Origin: Talpa occidentalis
Taxonomy: Eukaryota; Chordata; Mammalia; Eulipotyphla; Talpidae
DNA: 64,000 nt
Assembly (NCBI RefSeq): GCF_014898055.3
Contig: NW_023600993.1
Coordinates: 14,288,850 to 14,352,849, forward strand
Direction: 5' to 3'
This document shows, one piece after another, positions 60,618-64,000 of this stretch; position 1 is the stretch's first letter, and each line of letters begins with the position of its first letter. Position numbers and translations under genes: made by a program. Below the pieces are notes generated by a model, which saw only the letters and a list, made by a program, of their open reading frames with translations, was not told where the DNA came from and did no database searches.

Positions 60618-60888
60618 GGTCTCCCCAGTGGCACAGCGGGCTGAGCACAGCACTGTGAAGCTCTCTGCAGCCTCTGCAGCGCGGGTTTGATTCTCGGCCT
60701 GCCAGGGAGCAACCCACAAGGCGGGACAGACCTCTCCTGTCTCGCCTGCTGCTCCCCTCAGCAATGTTTTTGGTCGTTCTGCCTGTTCTGCTCCCCGCTC
60801 TGTCTCTGATGAGTTCTCTTGCCCTCCCATGTCTCTGGCCTATACCCCAGTTCTTGTATAAATAATAAATAAATCTCTAAAAAAAAAG
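60618..60888 (+). mobile_element. tRNA-derived SINE, subfamily B
   Basis: Head GGTCTCCCCAGTGGCACAGC, B-box-like GGTTTGATTC, body and AATAATAAATAAATCTCTAA tail. Target duplications AAGACTATCTAGAATAA (60601-60617) and AAGAGTATCTAGAATAA (60889-60905) differ at one base. Confidence 0.94.
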
Positions 60889-61659
60889 AAGAGTATCTAG
60901 AATAAAGTAAATAGATACAAGTAAAATGAACTAACTTTTCTTTGGATCTTATATATAGCTTCAAAGAAAATAACTGGCATTTAAAAAATCTGTATCTACC
61001 TTGTGATAGGAAAAATGTGTCTAAAACAAAACCAACCAAACAAAACCAACCTAACAGTGAACAGTAGCAATAACTCAACCCCAAATTATTTACTTCAAGT
61101 ACTCTAGCTCTATTATTTCAGAATTTGGCGAACACATCTACAAGATAATTTTGTAGACTTTGGTCAAATGTTTTTCATGCTCTAATTTTTAGATTGTCAT
61201 AGCACACATTTTTTCTGATTTAGCTCTTATACTGTTTTTGTTGCAGTGCCCTGATTAGACCTGCAATACTTGAGATGTAAGCTTAGTGGTGTTAAATGTC
61301 AATGGGACATACAGGTTTGGGAAAATTACATTGTTTAAGGAAGACTTTGGCATTTTCTACTAATAAGATTTGAAAAGAAGACTTGGATGGTCCAAGAGCA
61401 ACTTTTTCAAGAGTTAAAGACCAAAATGATATTCCCAGGATGTTCCTTGTGAGTGAAAGCATGGCTCTCTTGTCCTCCACTGGACTGGATTCCAAAACGA
61501 AGAGTCCTATTTTCTAGAATCACAATGCATCTGCTTGTCTCCACATAACATGGAGAAAGCATGCTTATAAAATCAAAGAACATTGACAGTTGTGACCTGT
61601 GACCATCTTCCTCTGCTTGGCATCAGATGAAAGATTTCAGAGCTCCTCATGAAAGTGAC

Positions 61660-62370
61660 AGCCAGCATTGAATCTGGAAACACTAATATTGCCTCTCTAT
61701 AGCGATTCATCGTTTGTAAGGTCAGAACAAGAGAGAAGATTATTTTGTGGTCACCTTGGCGGTTTCATTATGACCTCCCGTTTAAAATGGAATCTGGATT
61801 GGGATGTCTGGGAGTGGAGAGTAGAAATTCACAGCGTGCCGAGTAAAGGGAAGGCTGGATGTGTCCACTCGGTATTAAAGGAATGCTTTTGCAAGCAAAA
61901 AAAGAGACGGTGTTTGGTAATAATGAGCGTGGTTTTCCCCTGCTTCGGCATCTGCTCGCTTTGACAATGGCCGCAGTGTTTTTCTTTACCTGGTAGGTGG
62001 CCTCTCCATGTATCGATGAGGCTCTGCGTGAAAATGTGCCTCCTTATGTCGGAGGGAAATTTGCTTTCACTTCTTTTCCCTGCTCTTCTGTGCCTCCCTT
62101 TGTTCTAATCATACACGTGAGAAGAAAAACCAGTGATACTAGCAACCATTTTCTTCTCCAGCCACTTTTTGGAGTTAATAATTCAAACGGATCTTTTATA
62201 AACTCCCATTTTATTCTTAGAAATGGCCTTATTGCTAACAGTCTGCTCTCCAGTTATACTTTATCAAGCAGCAGATCTGTTGTAAAATGTGATGACTGGA
62301 TTTCATCTGTTTTGCCACCCCCTAAGAATTCATTGCCCACAGTGCTTCAACTGCTGTTATAAGAGACGGT
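61660..62370. promoter_or_regulatory. CpG-retaining unique block (candidate enhancer/CNE)
   Basis: No repeat recognised. About 15 CpG lie between 61700 and 62055 in otherwise CpG-poor DNA, a mark of unmethylated or constrained sequence. A SOX-type ACAATGG is at 61964-61970. A 98-codon plus frame (61668-61964) and a 121-codon plus frame (61997-62362) overlap the block but have no recognised domain. A candidate minus-strand exon lies at 61990-62104. Confidence 0.35.
61990..62104 (-). other. Candidate 115-nt minus-strand exon
   Basis: On the minus strand an acceptor (TTTTTCTTCTCACGTG... GATTAG) is followed by 115 bases with one fully open frame of 38 codons, basic in character, ending CTACCAG then GTAAAG. 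Conserved exon status is not shown; splice-like pairs arise by chance in long sequence. Confidence 0.15.
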
Positions 62371-62379
62371 TTAATTTTT

Positions 62380-63420
62380 GTGGTACATTGATTGATAACT
62401 GGGCTCCCTGGTAACTTGGTCTTCCTTGAATAGGACTGCTGTTTTCTAGGTCTCAGATCCCCTGAAGATGCTACATAACTCCCTGTATGAAACAAATCTT
62501 CCACACCCTATTAGTAATATCCTCAAACCCCAAATGAATAGAGAATGCATATAATTGCCTATAGGTATCTTCATGCCTGCAGGTGACACAATATGGGAAG
62601 GGAAGGTCCCCTTGGTCTCAGGTGTGATGGACTCAAAGACATAGAATAACAAACAGACAAACCAACCAACCAAATTGGAAGACTTGCCATAATTCTGAAA
62701 AGTTGTCTAAATTGGTCTCCTTGGAGTAATAAAATTGCAGGTATTTCTTCACTCCTTGACTAATTTTTGTTGCTTTCGGGTGAGCAATGTAGAATCCCTG
62801 GTGTGTACCTTTAAATTAAAAAAATAATAATAAGAAAAAAGAGGTTTAAAAAAGAAGTCAGCAGGGAAGAGAATTGGAAAAATTAGGAAAACAATGGGCA
62901 GGAAGATCAGGCAGAAGGATTTGAATCTCCAAGCTCAGGAGCCCATGTTGTCATCAGTTTATTAAAGCCTCATTTTTAAACAAAACTTTATATAATTCTC
63001 TTTGACGTTTCTAAGATATGAGACTTACACACACCTCAAAGAAGGGGGTGATGATGTAGGTCTTAATAAACCTATAATTACTGAGTAGCAAAATTGCTAA
63101 ACCCAGTGTATGGAAGAAAGCTGAGGGACTGGTAAAGCTTCAGCAGGTAATCCAGCACAGAATAAGTTCTTAGCAACCTAAAATGCCTGATGATTTGGAT
63201 GAAACCCCTTTATTCATAGCCATGTGAATCCAGTGACTAATGTGTAGGCAGCAATGTTAAAGCTGAAAGTTTACAAGTTCCATAATGACTGGGCATAGTC
63301 TTCCTGTAACTACTCTTGTATCCATCCCCGAATGACTCTTATTCTATCTTCTTTATTTCTTTATTTTGGCAGGGGGTGGGGAAGTGAGATGGGTTACATA
63401 AAATGGTGTCTGTATTTATT
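62380..63420. other. Unique sequence, no gene seen
   Basis: Nothing assignable; short A/AAT-rich tract near 62815-62840. Confidence 0.35.
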
Positions 63421-63424
63421 GAGC

Positions 63425-64000
63425 ATCATTCATTCATTCAACAAACGCCCTTGAACACCTACTGTGTTTCCAGCACTAGGGGATTTAGTAGGGAACAAAA
63501 TAGGAAAATCTGTCTTCACGGATCTTACATTTTAGTTAGCAAGACAGATAATAAACAAAATATTTAAATAAGTTAAATGACATGCTAGATAGTAAAAAGG
63601 GCTAATAAGGAATAAAGGAGAGAAGGAGGGGAAACTTTTGATAGAACAGGTCTCATTGAGAAGGTGACTTTGAATAAAGATCTGAGGAAAGTGGGAGAAC
63701 CAGCCATACAGAGATCTGGAAGATGACTAATTCAGGCAGCGGGAATAGCACATGCAAAGGCCATGGCGTTGATACATGCTGGCATTTTTTGTGGGAAAAA
63801 TCAAAGAGGCCAGGGTTAATAGAGTAGAAATAATGAAGGAGAATGTTATAAGGGAAGATATCATAGAGGTAATGAAAATTAGACCCTTTAGGACCTTATG
63901 AATCACAGAAAGGACATTGGTCATTGCTTTGAGTCTCATGGGAAGCCACTGGAAGGTTTCATGCAGTAGACTGAGATAATCATATTTACATTTTAATAGG
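63425..64000 (-). repeat. LINE-2 family element, antisense, runs off window
   Basis: CATTCATTCATTCAACAAAC, GAACACCTACTGTGTTTCCA, GGGAACAAAATAGGAAAATC, ACATTTTAGTTAGCAAGACA, AGCACATGCAAAGGCCATGG and GGGAAGCCACTGGAAGGTTT form a long, well-ordered antisense L2. It is the best preserved L2 here and continues past 64000. Confidence 0.85.

Noticed and set aside
1..64000. CRISPR array, bacterial operon, phage or intact viral genes
   Set aside because: No regularly spaced repeats or dense coding; composition and repeats are mammalian.

Overview
This is nuclear DNA of a placental mammal. It has a large CpG island, high AT content and CpG depletion elsewhere, decayed LINE-1, LINE-2, MIR and hAT copies, and no compact ORF that reads as a gene. 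A tRNA-derived SINE of about 250-290 bp occurs 12 times. It has a clear Pol III B box, AATAAA-rich tails and, in the younger copies, a TCTTT terminator. From memory its head resembles laurasiatherian SINEs and most likely those of a bat (possibly rhinolophoid). That species guess is weak and needs a repeat-library search.

Layout. 1-8000 is almost free of interspersed repeats and carries one large CpG island (about 3240-5560). Inside the island a short AT-rich stretch (4345-4412) separates two probable divergent first exons. The plus-strand one ends at a near-perfect splice donor at 5009/5010. The minus-strand one ends at a good donor at 4195/4194. A possible second plus-strand exon starts at 5588. 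I cannot name either gene. No known coding exon is recognisable downstream, so 5010-64000 reads as a long first intron or intergenic DNA.

8000-64000 is a repeat mosaic: tRNA SINEs on both strands, most with recognisable target-site duplications; old L1 pieces; L2 and MIR pieces; three or four hAT (MER-type) remnants; and several microsatellites. Between them lie unique stretches that keep more CpG than their surroundings (26149-26990 and 61660-62370) and look like conserved noncoding DNA or unannotated exons.

Most worth checking: the divergent promoter; a candidate 3'-terminal exon at 26149-26985 with a strong acceptor and a complete poly(A) signal; a candidate 83-nt exon at 36471-36553 built from a tandem 31-bp duplication; a near-identical 164-bp sequence present twice, 2.45 kb apart (52181 and 54631); a SINE that appears to have carried along 3' flanking sequence (43590); a tail-less short SINE copy (52959); and two SINEs inserted at one site, leaving three copies of the target (40371-40934). 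I found no novel protein system, CRISPR array or intact mobile element, and no viral gene.
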